A stretch of DNA of 64,000 nt from Dallia pectoralis (taxonomy: Eukaryota > Chordata > Actinopteri > Esociformes > Umbridae): the NCBI GenBank assembly GCA_029465975.1, contig CM055753.1, positions 5,219,133 to 5,283,132 on the forward strand, written 5' to 3'. Both the position numbers and the translations under genes were made by a program. Below the pieces are notes generated by a model, which saw only the letters and a list, made by a program, of their open reading frames with translations, searched no databases and had not been told where the DNA came from. Below, piece after piece: positions 61,985 to 64,000 of this stretch (the first letter of the stretch is position 1; every line of letters starts with the position of its first letter).

Positions 61985-62265
61985 GGATCTTGAGGTTGTC
62001 ATGGGGATGGAGTGGCCTAAATACAATGTTGTCACTGGGTTAGAATCTTGAGGTTGTCATGGGGATGGAGTGGCCTAAATACAATGTTTTCACTGGGTTA
62101 GAGTCTTAAGGTTGTCATGGGGATGGAGTGGCCTAAATACAATGTTGTCACTGGGTTAGAGTCTTAAGGTTGTCATGGGGATGGAGTGGCCTAAATACAA
62201 TGTTGTCACTGGGTTAGAGTCTTAAGGTTGTCATGGGGATGGAGTGGCCTTAAGACAACACATAT
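61985..62265. repeat. 58-bp minisatellite
   Basis: Five copies of a 58-bp unit with AGGTTGTCATGGGGATGGAG and TGGCCTAAATACAATGTTGT, starting at 61993, 62051, 62109 and so on; copies differ by only one to three bases. Confidence 0.96.
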
Positions 62266-63234
62266 CAGATAGGGATAATCAGTGACAATGACAGTGTTTT
62301 AGAGCTATGGGTCACTGAAAAGACATAGTACAGACTTCACTCTAGTTCCTTTATCTGTCAACATCCAAGATCTGGACAGTGTCACGGTAACACACACACA
62401 CACACCCACACACACATTGGAATTGACTAAATCACACTTTAGAGCCCTCACAAATATTCTGGAGTTTTTCTTCTATCCAAATCTAAGGTGTCATGAACCA
62501 GGAGGATTAATTGTTAATCGTAATAACCATCATTATGTGAAATTGTTTTTATTTCTCCTAAATTCTCATTTTTCCAACGCATATGGCCAGCAAGTTCGAC
62601 TGCTGAGGACATCCAGAACACTTTCTTTCTTTTAAACTTCGCTCCTTTTTCCCTCTTTCTTTATTCACTTCTTTGACCTTTCTTCCTGGAGCTAATTTTC
62701 ACGATGATTTCATTGCTGCAGAATGTCCTAATTGCAGGGATCTGGTCTCTCAAGCTGCGGAGCTACTTTTAGCTGCGGGGTGTGTGGGGCATAGGGGTGT
62801 GTGTGTGAGAGACAGAGAGACAGAGTGTGTGTGTGGAGGTGTGGTCTGGGTCAGAGACCTGTCAGTTTGATGGACGTCTAGGGGGACCTGTGCACCTCTG
62901 TGTCCCTAACCCTTTCCACTTGCTCCCTACTCTCTACTCATTCTGGCAGACAGTTGGACCCAGGTGGCGTGTCTCCGTCTGTATGGGTGTGTTTGAAAGT
63001 CTGGACACGGTATAGAACAGGAGTCCACAATGAAAGAGAAAAGGACAAAATAACACAATCTCTACTATAAGGCTGTTTTTGCTCAATCAATATACACTGT
63101 CTGTAGTGAAAAAGGCCCATAATTAACACACTGACGTAGGTACTGTAAGACTCAGAAATATACACTGACTCATGGGGATACTTATATAATAGTACAACTG
63201 TGTTTTCAACTGTTATATGGGGCACAAGTTAATC
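62266..63234. other. Intergenic DNA, no gene seen
   Basis: Contains a short (CA)n at about 62391-62416 and a GT/GA-rich patch at 62785-62840. No supported exon. Confidence 0.4.
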
Positions 63235-63485
63235 ATTTGATGCATAAGGGGTAGTTTAGTATAGATGTGTCTGGAGCATTTATTGCATATGGGGTAGTTT
63301 AGTATAGATGTGTCTGGAACATATATTGCATATGGGGCAGTTTAGTATAGCTGTGTCTGAACATTTATTGCATATGGGGCAGTTTAGTATAGCTGTGTCT
63401 GAACATATATTGCATATGGGGTAGTTTAGTATAGTTGTGTCTGAACATATATTGCATATGGGGTAGTTTAGTATAGTTGTGGCTT
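63235..63485. repeat. 43-44-bp minisatellite
   Basis: Six copies of TGCATATGGGGTAGTTTAGT plus ATAGATGTGTCTGGAACATTTAT-type sequence; starts at 63241, 63284, 63328 and onward. Copies vary at GTAG/GCAG and GAT/GCT/GTT. Confidence 0.95.
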
Positions 63486-64000
63486 AAACACTCTGCACAA
63501 GACATTCTTTCTTAAGGTTCATAACACTTTTGCATTCATTTCAGTTTTTTCCTTTACTACACCTTGGAATGTGTTGTTGCATGTTCTGTAGTGTGTGCTT
63601 TGTGTGTTTTAGTGTGTTGTGTGTGTATTTGTGTGTTCTGTGTGTATGTGTTTTTAATTTCACACATCACACATTTTCTGTCATCCCCCGAAAATAGAGA
63701 AATGAAAAACACAGGGGAGAGTTTGATGAAAATGGAATTGAAAAATAAAAAGAAGCGAGAAAACAAGAGAAAACAAGAGAATGAAAGAATGCTGCCGACA
63801 CTTTAACCTCAGACGCATGATGGAAACCAATTGCCATGGAAACTGCAGGGCCAAAACCAGTGCTCTCCATCATCTGTCGGTTGACTCCAGATCCATGTCT
63901 ATATTAGACTTGTCCAAATTAGCACCATTACATTCAAATAGGCTGGCAATTCACTGTGATGTGGTGGGGATGTGGTGGCGGTGTGGTGGGGGTGTGGTCG
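63486..64000. other. Right edge: unique DNA ending in a GGTG-rich repeat
   Basis: GT-rich patch at about 63590-63655. From 63957 the sequence becomes (GATGTGGTGGGG)n-like and runs off the window, probably the start of another minisatellite. Confidence 0.5.

Overview
This is a piece of animal nuclear genome, almost certainly from a teleost fish. Evidence: spliced vertebrate genes with GT-AG introns, Tc1/mariner, hAT and L2-type LINE remnants of fish type, AT-rich intergenic DNA, and very long microsatellites and minisatellites. Several interspersed repeats resemble those I know from salmonids and pike, but the species cannot be fixed from the sequence. No bacterial, phage or CRISPR features were seen.

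Three protein-coding genes are supported, all on the minus strand. They read right to left as nfe2l3 (CDS 37881-31388, 5 exons, 688 aa), cbx3 (CDS 24563-21527, 4 coding exons plus a 5' non-coding exon near 28.1-28.2 kb, 177 aa) and snx10 (CDS 14690-12355, 6 exons, 222 aa). I rebuilt each from exon to exon: splice sites are canonical, phases agree and the joined frames stay open. The order and relative orientation match the vertebrate HOXA-linked block NFE2L3 - HNRNPA2B1 - CBX3 - SNX10 (SKAP2 and HOXA lie beyond SNX10). Residue choices fit this set better than the HOXB-linked paralogues NFE2L1/CBX1/SNX11. The expected divergent neighbour of cbx3, hnrnpa2b1, is not visible in the gap at 28.3-31.4 kb.

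Layout. 1-12 kb: gene-free, dominated by satellites and microsatellites, with an orphan CpG-rich patch (3.3-3.8 kb), an inverted pair of Tc1-like fragments (7.2-8.0 kb) and the snx10 3' side. 12.3-16 kb: snx10. 16.7-17.2 kb: 26-bp minisatellite. 17.2-20.9 kb: unique intergenic DNA. 20.9-28.3 kb: cbx3, with a decayed BED-finger hAT element in an intron and a CpG promoter carrying an E-box fused to a CRE. 28.3-31.4 kb: gap and probable nfe2l3 3' UTR. 31.4-38.4 kb: nfe2l3, with two intronic minisatellites and a LINE. 38.4-64 kb: no gene recognised; it holds a Tc1 relic, L2-like LINE ends, a SINE, other DNA-transposon remnants, six minisatellites and some candidate regulatory patches.

The most unusual observation is in nfe2l3. 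A 61-bp minisatellite directly downstream of coding exon 2 is built from the last part of that exon plus its 5' splice site. It gives eight near-identical splice donors in a row and six copies of a possible in-frame 30-nt micro-exon. Reading through into the array meets an in-frame stop after six extra codons.

The genes have separate jobs: snx10 in endosome/lysosome trafficking, cbx3 in H3K9-methyl chromatin reading, and nfe2l3 as an ER-anchored CNC-bZIP transcription factor. Their adjacency reflects ancient synteny rather than a shared pathway.
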